Shown: piece after piece, positions 7,653 to 15,880 of the stretch | How the letters are laid out: each line of letters begins with the position of its first letter | Numbering within the stretch: the first letter of the stretch is position 1 | Assembly (NCBI RefSeq): GCF_008710135.1 | Contig: NZ_VYKK01000015.1 | Coordinates: forward strand, 248,001 to 312,000 | Reading direction: 5' to 3' | DNA length: 64,000 bases | Origin: Paenibacillus spiritus | GTDB lineage: Bacteria > Bacillota > Bacilli > Paenibacillales > Paenibacillaceae | Position numbers and translations under genes: made by a program | Notes under the pieces: model-generated | The model's input: the letters and a program-made list of their open reading frames with translations, nothing else | Databases searched by the model: none | Told to the model about the DNA's origin: nothing

Positions 7653-9200
7653 TTATTCCATCTGCCGGAGAAGCTGCTCCAGCGCTTGGCCCAAGCAGCC
7701 GGCATTGGACTCCGGCTCCGATTCGCAGGGAAGGAAGAGGCAATGCCATCGGCCATGCGGCGCAAGAACGCGCCACTCCTGTTCCAGAGCGGCCAGCCGG
7801 CCTTGGCCGGCTTCCGGGGGAACCAGCACAATCAGATGGCAGCCGCTTTGCCCGGCCCATTCGGCCAGACTGCCTGCCGGGCAGACTTCCTTGGGCCGGG
7901 GGCGAAGCGGCGGAGCCACTCCAAGTTCTTCGTAGAAGAGGACGCTGAGCTTATGGCTTCGCCTGCCATAGACGGCCAGGCCATGCGGACGGGCTTCGGC
8001 GAGCACAGCCGGTTCGCTGCCCCAGCGTTCGCGGAGACGCTTCCTTGCATTCTCCGCCATCGCTTCGAACAGCCCCGTCCAATGCTCGGCAACCGGTGCA
8101 AGCTCCAGCCAGGCGGCGGCTTCGGCCAGACGCCTCCTCCAAGGATCTTCGGGGTGTAAGATCAAGGTGGGGGCAACGGCTTCCAGCTCACAAAGCACCG
8201 CATCGGGTACCGGACCGCTCAAGATGCGGTCGGGAGCGGTCCGCCGCAGCTGTTCGAGCGCTTCCTCCGCCGGCGCGGTCCCTTCCACATCGAGCGTTAG
8301 ACAGGGCGCGAGACCGAGCGGGGCGAGGTCGCCCGAGAAGACGGGAGACAGTACGGCAATCCGGCGGCGGGCGGCCTGTCTGTAGAGGCTCGGAGGAAGA
8401 CCGAGCTGCTTCTTGAACACGCGGCTGAAATAATGCTCGTCCGCATACCCTGCGGCGTGCGCGGCTTCGGCGACGGAAGCGCCGTCTTCGGCAAGGAGGC
8501 GCATGGACGCCTGAAGACGCGCTTCGGTCGCGAATTGAAGCGGGCTTAAGCCGACCTGCCGGCGAAAGGCCCGGTAGAAGCGGCCGGAGCTCACGCCGGA
8601 GGCCTGCGCCAGTTCTTCGATATCCATGACCTCGTGGCAGTGCTTGACGATATGTTCCCGGACATGGCGGACATAGGCCTGCAGGTCGGAGCCGGCCGCC
8701 TTCGGCTGCCGGACAGCGTCCATGAAGCCGGAGAGAATCAGGTACAGATGCGATTGCAGCCGGTAATGCTGGGCGAAATCCCCGGGAGTGCAGCCTCGGG
8801 TAAAATCGGACATCCAGATGCCGGCCTGCGGCATCCGGAACGAGCGAATGCGCTCCATGGCCAAATATTCGCGCTGAAAGCTGCGGATGGCCTCCAGGGT
8901 GCCTTCCGGCCCCCGGATGATGAAGCGGACCAGCAGCGCTTCACCGGCGCGCCCGCCGTCATTGCCCAGCGTGCAGGAGCAGCCCGCCGGCACCAGCATG
9001 AATTCGCCGGCTGCGATATCGTCGGCAAGGCGCGACGGGCCGCCCTGCAGGGCGGCCTTCAGCGGAATGCCGGCCGCGTACAGCACTGCGGCTTCGCCCG
9101 GGGCCGGCGACCATTCCCGCCGGCTCCGGGCGGGAAGGAAAAGCTTCTCCGTCCCCTGGTAGGAGAAGATCAGTTCATGCATGGCTTGGGCCGGAACCAT
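7653..9200 (-). CDS. AraC-family activator with siderophore-binding-like C-terminal domain (Btr-like)
   Basis: A 515-residue protein in three parts: an N-terminal cupin-like effector domain (about 1-150); a double helix-turn-helix AraC DNA-binding domain (about 165-265, with DIEELAQASGVSSGRFYRAFRRQVGLSPLQF and AAGYADEHYFSRVFKKQLG); and a C-terminal periplasmic-binding-protein-like domain (about 275-515). B. subtilis Btr has this architecture and senses Fe-bacillibactin to activate uptake genes. The start is placed at the ATG at 9200 because AAGGAGG (9213-9219) precedes it by 12 nt; a TTG at 9224 would put that site inside the gene. A Fur box lies upstream. It probably activates the adjacent transporter operon. 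Confidence 0.86.
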   Translation of the reverse strand: MVPAQAMHELIFSYQGTEKLFLPARSRREWSPAPGEAAVLYAAGIPLKAALQGGPSRLADDIAAGEFMLVPAGCSCTLGNDGGRAGEALLVRFIIRGPEGTLEAIRSFQREYLAMERIRSFRMPQAGIWMSDFTRGCTPGDFAQHYRLQSHLYLILSGFMDAVRQPKAAGSDLQAYVRHVREHIVKHCHEVMDIEELAQASGVSSGRFYRAFRRQVGLSPLQFATEARLQASMRLLAEDGASVAEAAHAAGYADEHYFSRVFKKQLGLPPSLYRQAARRRIAVLSPVFSGDLAPLGLAPCLTLDVEGTAPAEEALEQLRRTAPDRILSGPVPDAVLCELEAVAPTLILHPEDPWRRRLAEAAAWLELAPVAEHWTGLFEAMAENARKRLRERWGSEPAVLAEARPHGLAVYGRRSHKLSVLFYEELGVAPPLRPRPKEVCPAGSLAEWAGQSGCHLIVLVPPEAGQGRLAALEQEWRVLAPHGRWHCLFLPCESEPESNAGCLGQALEQLLRQME

Positions 9201-9230
9201 GAGGGTGGGAAGCCTCCTTTTCAAGATAAA

Positions 9231-9245
9231 TGATAATGATTATCA
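9231..9245 (-). promoter_or_regulatory. Fur box upstream of the AraC-family gene
   Basis: TGATAATGATTATCA, the reverse complement of the two other Fur boxes, lies about 30 bp before the regulator's ATG. It is also in the shared intergenic region with the plus-strand esterase gene, but nearly 200 bp from that start. Confidence 0.88.
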
Positions 9246-9361
9246 TTGTTAACGAAAACCGGACGGATTGCAAGCACAGGTAATGCCAAAGAGAGGGGCG
9301 CAGGGCAGACAGGGACCAAAATGTGAAAGTTTTTGGAATCGTTTTCCTCCGTTTCTATTCC

Positions 9362-9370
9362 TGATATAAT
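9362..9370 (+). promoter_or_regulatory. Extended -10 promoter of the esterase gene
   Basis: TGA-TATAAT, 55 bp before the chosen ATG. A weak -35 (TTTTCC, 9342-9347) stands at 17-bp spacing. Confidence 0.65.
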
Positions 9371-9424
9371 AGGTTCTTGTAACCTGTGAAAACGTTTGAA
9401 CAACTAAGGAAGCGAGGGAATGGA

Positions 9425-10582
9425 ATGGTTAAAAGATGGATGTGCAGGCTAAGCTGCCTGGGGCTGGCCACCTTATTTATGTTAGCGCTTACGGCTTGTA
9501 ACGGGAATAACAAGGAGTCCACCGAAGCGCAGCCTTCGGCAACCCTGAAGGCAAGCCCGGCTGCGGCTGCGGCCAAAGGCACCGTGAGCATCGAGAAGCT
9601 TGGGGAACGAAGAATCTTTGTGTATCTGCCGCCCGGTTATGAGACCGGCAAAGACCGTTATCCGGTCGTGTATATGAACGACGGCCGGAATGTGTTTCAC
9701 ACCGGCACCAGCTCTTTCAATAAAGAGTGGCTGGTTGACCAGAACGTGGACCAGCTTGTCGGAGAAGGCAAGATGGAGAAGGTCATTGTCATTGCGGTTG
9801 ATGCAGGGGAAGGAAACGACCGGGGAAATGAATATGTACCTTTTGCCAATGATAAAGTCCCTTCAGATGGAATCGGAGCGGAGAAATTCACCCGTTTCTT
9901 CCTGGACACGGTAATTCCTTATGCAGATTCAACCTACCGGACGATCCCGGACAGGGACCACCGCATGATTATAGGATCGTCCTATGGCGGTGTGCAGGCG
10001 TTCTGGATGGGCTATCACCATCCCGAGACATTTTCGATGATCGGGGCGATGTCGCTCCCTATATGGGTAGCTAACGGACCCGCCTATGAAGCGTGGGCGA
10101 AAGAGTCCGGGAAGCCGGATGTGAAGATTTATCTGGACATGGGTGCGAAGGAAGAAATGGGTATTGATCCTCTGGTAGATATGCTTATGGCTAAGGGATT
10201 TCAATACGGAAAAGATTTATTCTATCTGATGGACCCTGCGGGGGTGCATGATGAGACCTCCTGGTCCAGACGCGTACATAATCCGCTTATCCTGTTCACC
10301 GGGAAGGCAGCCGGCAGACCGGTCAAGCTGGAAGTTAGCCGCTATCTGTCCTACACGATGACAGGAACGTTCCACCGGATCAATCCGGTCGTTACGATGG
10401 AGAATGGAATGGAATATTCCGTACCTTCCGAAGCTTCCTATAAAGTGCTGAATCCCGAAGTGGGACGGGTGGAGCCGTCGGGAATCGTGACTTTCCTGAA
10501 GCGGGAGAATCTGCGGGTGGAAGTGACGTATCAAGGGTTGACCCAGTCCTATGAGATGGCTCCTGCGTTTGACTTGAAATAG
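9425..10582 (+). CDS. Exported esterase-family lipoprotein (IroE/Fes-type alpha/beta hydrolase)
   Basis: A 385-residue alpha/beta hydrolase of the putative-esterase family, anchored outside the membrane. Seen: a lipoprotein signal peptide with lipobox LTAC, IFVYLPPGYETGKDRYPVVYMNDGRNVF, the nucleophile elbow IGSSYGG, and YLDMGAKEE and DPAGVHDETSW segments supplying the other catalytic positions. About 90 C-terminal residues (RPVKLEVSRYL to the end) look like a beta-sandwich, Ig-like domain (SEASYKVLNPEVGRVEPSGIV). The ATG at 9425 is chosen because it begins the signal peptide after GAGGG; a GTG at 9386 is an in-frame alternative. Family members hydrolyse siderophore trilactones; the iron context supports this, but the substrate is not proven. 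Confidence 0.85.
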   Translation: MVKRWMCRLSCLGLATLFMLALTACNGNNKESTEAQPSATLKASPAAAAAKGTVSIEKLGERRIFVYLPPGYETGKDRYPVVYMNDGRNVFHTGTSSFNKEWLVDQNVDQLVGEGKMEKVIVIAVDAGEGNDRGNEYVPFANDKVPSDGIGAEKFTRFFLDTVIPYADSTYRTIPDRDHRMIIGSSYGGVQAFWMGYHHPETFSMIGAMSLPIWVANGPAYEAWAKESGKPDVKIYLDMGAKEEMGIDPLVDMLMAKGFQYGKDLFYLMDPAGVHDETSWSRRVHNPLILFTGKAAGRPVKLEVSRYLSYTMTGTFHRINPVVTMENGMEYSVPSEASYKVLNPEVGRVEPSGIVTFLKRENLRVEVTYQGLTQSYEMAPAFDLK

Positions 10583-10604
10583 CATGAATCTGTAAATTAC
10601 GGGT

Positions 10605-11126
10605 ATGAACAAAACCGATCGTATGCTGGCCATTGTGCTGGAGCTGCAGCGCAGGAGAATCGGCATGGCGGATTCGGCGGAGAGCCGTCACAGCGAACGG
10701 ACCGCTGCTCCCTGCGGGCTTGCCCTTGTGGAAGGTTCCTGGATGCTTGTGGCGTGGTGCGATCTGCGCCAGGCCATCCGTCATTTCCGGCTGTCCCGCA
10801 TGAAGGATTTGATTGTACTGGAGGATCGGTTCGAGCTCCCGGAAGACTTTGACTTGAAGAAGTACACGCCTTCCGATGACCGGAACATAGAAGTGCGTCT
10901 GCGGTTTAATCTTGAGGCCGCAGACCGGGTGAAGGAATCCGGCTATCCGTACTTGGAGGAAGTGGAAGAGCATCCTGACGGGCTGGATGCGGTCCTTCGT
11001 GTTCGCCGGCTGGACGATCCGGTGTCCTGGGTGCTGGGCTGGGGCTCGGACGTCCTTGTGTTGGAACCGGAGTCCTTGCGGGCCCGGATTCGGGAGGAAG
11101 CCCAAAGAATAGTTAAACGCTACTGA
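10605..11126 (+). pseudogene. WYL-domain transcriptional regulator with internal in-frame deletion
   Basis: The open frame encodes 173 residues. The first 19 (MNKTDRMLAIVLELQRRRI) are the exact opening of the N-terminal winged HTH of YafY/DeoR-type WYL regulators. The sequence then jumps, after a short unrelated stretch, into the WYL region (CGLALVEGSWMLVAWCDLRQAIRHFRLSRM) and the complete C-terminal extension ending EEAQRIVKRY. Full-length members have roughly 300-320 residues, so about 130-140 residues covering the recognition helix and linker are missing, in frame. The product could still fold as a WYL effector domain, but it should not bind DNA by the usual HTH. No strong ribosome binding site is seen. 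Confidence 0.75.
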
Positions 11127-11150
11127 CATAACGTTGTCAGTAGCGTTTTT
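11116..11150 (+). terminator. Rho-independent terminator
   Basis: AACGCTACTGACA (11116-11128) pairs with TGTCAGTAGCGTT (11135-11147), followed by T residues. The stem begins inside the last codons of the WYL gene. Confidence 0.93.
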
Positions 11151-11199
11151 TATAATGGGTATGTCAAGACAAAGAAGAAAAGGAAGGATGATATCGGAT

Positions 11200-11616
11200 A
11201 TGAACTTTGCTTCAGCAAGAATCATTACGGACCACGTGGATCGTCTTGTCGAGTTCTATGAGAAAATTACGGGAGTCAGCGCCCAGCGACCCGCACCCGT
11301 ATTTGCTGAATTTGTTCTGCCTTCATGCACTCTGGCTATCGCCCACGCCCAGACGGCGCAGCTGTTCGGCCCCGGTTCTGTGGAGGCCGGCAGCAACCGC
11401 ACTGTCATTCTGGAGTTCCGCGTTGACGATATCGAAGCCGAGTTTAGACGCTTGCAGCCCTGGGTCGACGATTGGGTCTTGGACCCGACGACAATGCCCT
11501 GGGGGAACCGTTCGATGCTGTTCCGCGATCCCGACGGCAATCTGCTTAACTTCTTCGAGCCGGTGAGCAAGGAGGCGAAGAGACGGTTCTCATCCCGCGA
11601 GAACCTCGGCCGGTAA
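11200..11616 (+). CDS. VOC-family (glyoxalase/bleomycin-resistance fold) protein
   Basis: A 138-residue single-domain vicinal-oxygen-chelate protein. Seen: MNFASARIITDHVDRLVEFYEKITG, the first beta-alpha-beta module, a RTVILEFRVDDIEAEF strand that begins the second, and RSMLFRDPDGNLLNFFEPV, the classic end with the metal-ligand Glu. GGAAGG precedes the ATG at 11200; an ATG at 11188 is possible. Longer versions of the frame would begin inside the preceding terminator and are rejected. Substrate unknown: family members include lyases, dioxygenases and drug-binding proteins. Confidence 0.85.
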   Translation: MNFASARIITDHVDRLVEFYEKITGVSAQRPAPVFAEFVLPSCTLAIAHAQTAQLFGPGSVEAGSNRTVILEFRVDDIEAEFRRLQPWVDDWVLDPTTMPWGNRSMLFRDPDGNLLNFFEPVSKEAKRRFSSRENLGR

Positions 11617-11621
11617 GCAGC

Positions 11622-11650
11622 AAGCCCGCGCCTGGCGCGGGCTTCTTCAT
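11622..11650. terminator. Terminator hairpin
   Basis: AAGCCCGCGC (11622-11631) pairs with GCGCGGGCTT (11635-11644), with a 3-nt loop and a TTCTT tail. It may act in both directions, since the next gene is convergent. Confidence 0.85.
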
Positions 11651-11682
11651 GCTTGGTATTTGGTTTATGAGGCCGCTCTTGG

Positions 11683-13088
11683 TTAATTGGATTTGGAATC
11701 GTTCGTGGCCTTGGAAACCGTCCAGAGCCCGGAGAGGATTCCAATGGCATCGGCATAATTTGTCGCACCTGAAGGCTGGTAGGTGCCGTCAGCATAACGG
11801 CTGATTTTGTTCAAGAAGGATGCTTTCAGCATGGATGCTTGGGCCCAGCTTGGCACTTCCGAACGATCTTTGTAAGATAACTCTGCTAATTCCGTATTCA
11901 CTGTACCATGCAGTAGTTCGTAGGCACGAATGAACATGGTGGTCATCTCCGCTCTCGTAAGGATCGTATCTCCCTTGAAGCTGTTGTCAGACCACCCGTA
12001 AATGATTCCTGCTTCACGTGCGGCGCGGATATCGTCATAGAACAGACTGGCGGGTGCGACATCAGAGAAGGTCTTGCCTTGCGGTGAGGCTTTAAGACCA
12101 AGCTCGCGAGCCAATAAGGATGTGAACTCGGCTCTTGTTACAGGTCTTCCCTCATCAGCGGCATTATCCGCTGCCAGTTGACTATAAACGGCTTTTGCGA
12201 TTTGCTGCACAACCGGATTGCCCAGTGCCTGGGCCTGGTCGAAATCATCTGTAGTCGTAACCTCGGTCATTACACTGATCGCCAGCTCGCGTCCGGGCAG
12301 GAGGAAGTAGCCGGCGTCATGGGTAACATTCGCATTCTCACCGGTTTTGTGGGCGATGGGGCATCAGGTAGAGCAGTCCCGAATTTCGTGTTAACCTCCT
12401 GCGCGGCCATCCAGGTTATAATCTGGTTCCGGGATGCGGTGGTCAGGAAGGTTCCGTCATAGATTTTCTCCAGAAGCGTAACCAAGTCTGCGGCATTGAT
12501 ATAGTTATCCTGTTCCGGTGTCGGAGCAGAAGCGAACATTTTACGTCCCAGATGCATAACCTTCAAGCCGAGCTTATCCATCAGGGCTTGTACCTTGTCC
12601 AGACCGACAACGTCAATGAGTACATTGGTGGCTGTGTTATCCGATTGTGTAATCATAAGCCGGGCCAAACGTTCAAGCGTCACCTCTTTCGGAAAACTCT
12701 CCTTTTGGAGAGAGCCTGTCCCACCTACTACATCGGCAGGTTCAACTGTGACTGTATCGCTTAACTTGAGAGTTCCGTTATCGACTTGCTGCATAAGCGC
12801 AGATACCAGGGCCATCTTTATGGTACTGGCGGGTTTGTATGTATCGTCTTTTCCGAGCACTATTCCGTCGTCCGCATACGAACCGCTCAAATCCTCCATC
12901 CCGACGGATACACGTATACCGTCTTTCCAGGCCTTATCAATAATGGGTTGTACGACTCCGGCAATTCCGGATAAATTGGCAGCTGTGGCATTTGCAGAGA
13001 CTGTGGCCGGTTGAAAGCCGGGCAGAAGCGAAACCGTAAGGAGAGAAGTAATGAGTGTGATTTTGAAAATAGAGGATTTTTTGGTCAT
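11683..13088 (-). pseudogene. Beta-lactamase-like serine hydrolase with C-terminal SLH domains, frameshifted
   Basis: Two minus-strand frames (12270-13088 and 11683-12270) together make one protein of about 465 residues. The first has a signal peptide, then KPASTIKMAL (catalytic SxxK) and MITQSDNTATNVLI (SDN motif). Its frame goes wrong at about 12358-12361; the correct continuation in the next frame reads AHKTGENANVTHDAGYFLLPGRELAISVMTE, with the KTG motif. Adding one C (minus strand) to the four-base run at 12358-12361 restores the frame. The C-terminus has SLH-type segments (VTRAEFTSLLARELGL..FSDVAP; GIIYGWSDNSFKGDTILTRAEMTTMF) that anchor proteins to the cell wall. No class A ExxLN motif was recognised, so true lactamase activity is uncertain. 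It is either a real pseudogene or a sequencing slip. Confidence 0.82.
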
Positions 13089-13405
13089 CGTTAGTCTGGG
13101 CTCCTTTGAGTCATTTTGTAAACAATGTAATGTATTCTTACATAGTTGGCGGCGGATACAACGAAAATATACATCGATGTCAGTTTTTATTACAAATTTT
13201 TAATTTGCGATGAAAACGATTAAATGCACGTTTATCTCCAAAATTCTCGCTTTTTGATGAGATCGCTGACAAATATAAATTTTAAATGAATGGAGGGGTA
13301 TGGTATAAATATACAGCCGGTCGATAACCTCCCGCAGTCCGCTAAGCAGACTTGTCAGGCGCCAGGGTAGGGAGAGAGATTCTGACCTTGTCGTCGTTAA
13401 GGATT
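13089..13405. other. AT-rich intergenic region, probable promoter of the SLH hydrolase gene
   Basis: No gene is seen here. On the minus strand TTGTAA (13190-13195) and TATATT (13166-13171) with an 18-bp spacer form a weak SigA-like promoter for the frameshifted hydrolase, whose start follows AAAGGAG. The part at 13300-13405 is more GC-rich and holds nothing I recognise. Confidence 0.45.
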
Positions 13406-13443
13406 AAAAAAACAAAGCCCGCAATCAATGCGGGCTTTGTTTG
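13406..13443 (-). terminator. Terminator of the 65-aa gene
   Basis: AACAAAGCCCGC (13411-13422) pairs with GCGGGCTTTGTT (13430-13441). On the minus strand it is followed by seven T residues. Confidence 0.9.
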
Positions 13444-13489
13444 GTATAGAGGGTGCGGCCAACCAACTTCTCGGGCGGCCGCTGAGGTC

Positions 13490-13687
13490 TTAATTTTGAC
13501 GTTTAATTACTTCCTTGTCTCGAACTCCATTCAATTCATGTTCATTCTGATGAAGTTCCTTAATCATATTCTGGAACATATGGGCTTCTTGACGATTGAG
13601 TCCGTCACGGTTATCCTTCAGTACCCAGTTTTCGACCGTTTTCTTCAGAATTTCACTCTTCCGTTCCAACATTTCCGTATAACTCAA
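13490..13687 (-). CDS. Small hypothetical protein, 65 aa
   Basis: Not recognised. The product is hydrophilic and mostly helical by composition (SYTEMLERKSEILKKTVENW; QEAHMFQNMIKELHQNEHEL), with no cysteines, signal or membrane segment. The TTG start is preceded by AAAGGA at about 9 nt, and a clean terminator follows, which supports a real gene. It could be a small regulatory or stress-related protein, but nothing shows which. Confidence 0.6.
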   Translation of the reverse strand: MSYTEMLERKSEILKKTVENWVLKDNRDGLNRQEAHMFQNMIKELHQNEHELNGVRDKEVIKRQN

Positions 13688-13969
13688 TGTCCTTCATCCT
13701 TTCTGATTCCGTGATTCAGCCGCTTTATGAACCTGGTTTACCTGTCAGTTCGTTCGTGTAATCTCACATACGACGTAACTTTTACCATTATACCGGAGAT
13801 TCTGATCGAACCCAACGCGTATACACTGTATTCAGAAAAGGTGAGGAGGACTCCGAATGGAAGAGAGGTCCTGAGCGGACGGCTTCGAAGAAATGCGGCC
13901 GGATGCTCCGGGATGCTAGCCGTTGCTCGCTTATCTAACAATTGATTCACATCCAGAACCGGACAACTC

Positions 13970-14818
13970 TTATGCTTCTCCAGTCGCCACCGGGTTCTCC
14001 TCATACGAGATCCAGTCACTCCAGCTTCCGCCGTACAGCCGGACCTTCTTGAAGCCAATCCGCTTCAGGGCAAGCGCGTTCGGGCAGGCGGAGACGCCGG
14101 AGCCGCAGTAGACGATAACTTCTCGGTCTTTGTCCAATCCGGAGAAATGTTCATTAAGCTCCTCCGCACTCTTGTAACTGCCGTCTGCATGCTGCGTGTC
14201 TTTCCAGAAATAATTCACTGCACCGGGGATATGGCCTGCTTTCTTATCCATAGTCTCGTTCTCGCCCCGGTAACGGTCGTTAGCCCGGGAGTCGATCAGG
14301 ATTGCGCCGGAAGCGGCTCCTTCCGCGGAGATTGTCCGGATCTCCCCGATTTCTGCCAGCAGCTCAGGCCGGGGAGCAGGCTCATAGCTGGCCGGGATGG
14401 TTACCGGCCGGTGATCGGTGACGGGGAAGCCGGCAGCCTTCCAGGCGCTGTAGCCTTGATCCATGACATATGCCCGTTCATGTCCGAGATATTGAAGCAG
14501 CCACCAGAGACGGGAAGCGTAGAGGCCGCCTTGATCGTCGTAAGCGACCACAAGGCTGCTGCGGGAAATGCCCGCCCGGCCGAGCGACGCAGCAAGAAGG
14601 CCCGGGTCCGGTACCGGATGGCGTCCGCCATGTTCTCGGACTGGGGCGGATAAATCCTCATCCAGATGAAGGTAGACGGCGCCCGGAATATGGTCGCGGA
14701 GATAAGCGCCGCGTCCCTCTTCGGGATCGGCGAGATTGAACCGGCAGTCTGCAATGACAAGGCCAGGCTCGTACATGCGGGCCAGGAGCCAGCGGGGAGT
14801 CACGATCGGGTCATTCAT
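13970..14818 (-). CDS. Sulfurtransferase, tandem rhodanese domains
   Basis: A 282-residue thiosulfate/3-mercaptopyruvate sulfurtransferase-type enzyme. Seen: an inactive N-terminal rhodanese domain (about 1-125, with IADCRFNLADPEEGRGAYLRDHIPGAVYLHLD and VVAYDDQGG in place of an active-site Cys) and an active C-terminal domain (about 150-280) with VIVYCGSGVSACPNALAL, in which the Cys carries the persulfide. The CGSGV-type loop resembles mercaptopyruvate sulfurtransferases. It is cytoplasmic and monocistronic. The preference between thiosulfate and mercaptopyruvate cannot be settled here. Confidence 0.92.
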   Translation of the reverse strand: MNDPIVTPRWLLARMYEPGLVIADCRFNLADPEEGRGAYLRDHIPGAVYLHLDEDLSAPVREHGGRHPVPDPGLLAASLGRAGISRSSLVVAYDDQGGLYASRLWWLLQYLGHERAYVMDQGYSAWKAAGFPVTDHRPVTIPASYEPAPRPELLAEIGEIRTISAEGAASGAILIDSRANDRYRGENETMDKKAGHIPGAVNYFWKDTQHADGSYKSAEELNEHFSGLDKDREVIVYCGSGVSACPNALALKRIGFKKVRLYGGSWSDWISYEENPVATGEA

Positions 14819-14873
14819 AAGAAAGCCTCCTTATTATAGAAAGTGATGGCTTGAACAAAGGCAGGAAGACAGC

Positions 14874-14901
14874 AAAAAAGGCGGGTGAATTCCCGCCTTT
14901 T
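14874..14901 (-). terminator. Terminator of the PilZ gene
   Basis: AAAAGGCGGG (14876-14885) pairs with CCCGCCTTTT (14892-14901). Read on the minus strand it ends in a run of T residues. Confidence 0.9.
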
Positions 14902-14912
14902 ATCCGGATGCC

Positions 14913-15290
14913 TTAACGGCTCGCGTCGGAGCCCAGCGTCCACTGCTCCAGCTCCCGGATGAGAATATCTTCTTCTTCATCGGTGAGGTCAAGCCGGATG
15001 CCGTATTGATATTCACCGATTCCGTACATCCAGCCCCAGCGGATACTTCCCTCAAAAGCGAGCATCTGGTCGTTCAGTTGGAAGTGGATGGTGATCTTTG
15101 TATCCCCGGAAGTGAATCTTACGTTCAGTGAACTGCGGACCTTGCAGCCGGAACGGCTGATATCGAGCAGAACACCCGGGGTTCGCTTGCCCGCGCCCGG
15201 GCCCGGATTGCCGGCAGGGACTTCAAGCCAGCATTCGATTGGCTGGTTCATTACATAACGGAATGGTTCTTTTCTGCTGGCAGCGCCCAT
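14913..15290 (-). CDS. PilZ-domain protein, predicted c-di-GMP receptor
   Basis: A 125-residue single-domain protein. Seen: RKEPFRY near the start (the RxxxR switch) and LLDISRSGCKV (D/NxSxxG motif), the two c-di-GMP-binding signatures of PilZ domains, followed by beta-barrel strands (IHFQLNDQMLAFEGSIRWGW; YQYGIRLDL). The ATG at 15290 is chosen because GGAGGG lies 5 nt upstream; an ATG at 15317 would place that site inside the gene. A diguanylate cyclase is encoded on the opposite strand less than 1 kb away, a plausible signal source. Confidence 0.85.
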   Translation of the reverse strand: MGAASRKEPFRYVMNQPIECWLEVPAGNPGPGAGKRTPGVLLDISRSGCKVRSSLNVRFTSGDTKITIHFQLNDQMLAFEGSIRWGWMYGIGEYQYGIRLDLTDEEEDILIRELEQWTLGSDASR

Positions 15291-15374
15291 AAATTCCCTC
15301 CGCCCGTTTTTAGTCATTATAAACGAAACGGACAGAGCAGGACAATGCGAACGCTCTTTCGAATTGCAAAAAAT

Positions 15375-15668
15375 TCAGCCGATTGCATACAGGGACGCCA
15401 TGCAGTCCACGAACATGCGGTTGTACTCGGAGCGGCTGAGGTCACGGGAGCAGGCGATATCCCGGCCAAGGAATTCAAACCAGGTGATTTCCGTGCCGTC
15501 TTTTTTGTAGAGGAATCGTTCGTTCTGAAGGGCAAATACCTCGTTGCCGTAATCGGGAACCTTCTCGTACGCCAGCGGAACTCCTTGTTTCTCTGCAACC
15601 AGGGTAGCGAGCAGAATCAGCATTTTGAACGGGTCGTCGTACATTTCAAATTGTTCCTCGGCCACCAT
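15375..15668 (-). CDS. Hypothetical protein, 97 aa
   Basis: Not recognised. The start ATG follows GAAGGAGTGA at good spacing, so it is a real gene. Seen: an acidic, soluble small protein (MYDDPFKMLILLATLVAEKQGVPLAYEKVPDYGNEVFAL), a Lys-rich FLYKKDGTEITWFEFLGRDIA segment, and DLSRSEYNRMFVDCMASLYAIG at the end. There is no signal peptide. It sits between the PilZ gene and the divergent diguanylate cyclase gene, about 85 bp upstream of the former, and may share its transcript. Confidence 0.7.
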   Translation of the reverse strand: MVAEEQFEMYDDPFKMLILLATLVAEKQGVPLAYEKVPDYGNEVFALQNERFLYKKDGTEITWFEFLGRDIACSRDLSRSEYNRMFVDCMASLYAIG

Positions 15669-15880
15669 TGTTCACTCCTTCGCAAGCTTGGAATCCGTCT
15701 TGATTATAACGCGGCGGAAGCCGGATGACAGGGCATCCCGGCGAAGTCAGGATGATTTTGCTACAACTCAGCATATTTCCCAAGATTGCTGCCCGCCGGG
15801 CGTGGCGCGCCCTTCATAAATCAAGGCGAATCACCGATAAAGGAAGCATGAGATCTGTTTTAGTATAAGGAGAATGCGAA

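Noticed and set aside
13844..13876. Tiny open frame of five codons after a GAGGAGG site
   Set aside because: Could be a leader peptide, but no attenuator structure or downstream plus-strand gene supports it.
15817..15840. SigD-like promoter (TAAA...CCGATAA) before the diguanylate cyclase gene
   Set aside because: The -10 part fits but the spacer is about three bases too short for SigD.
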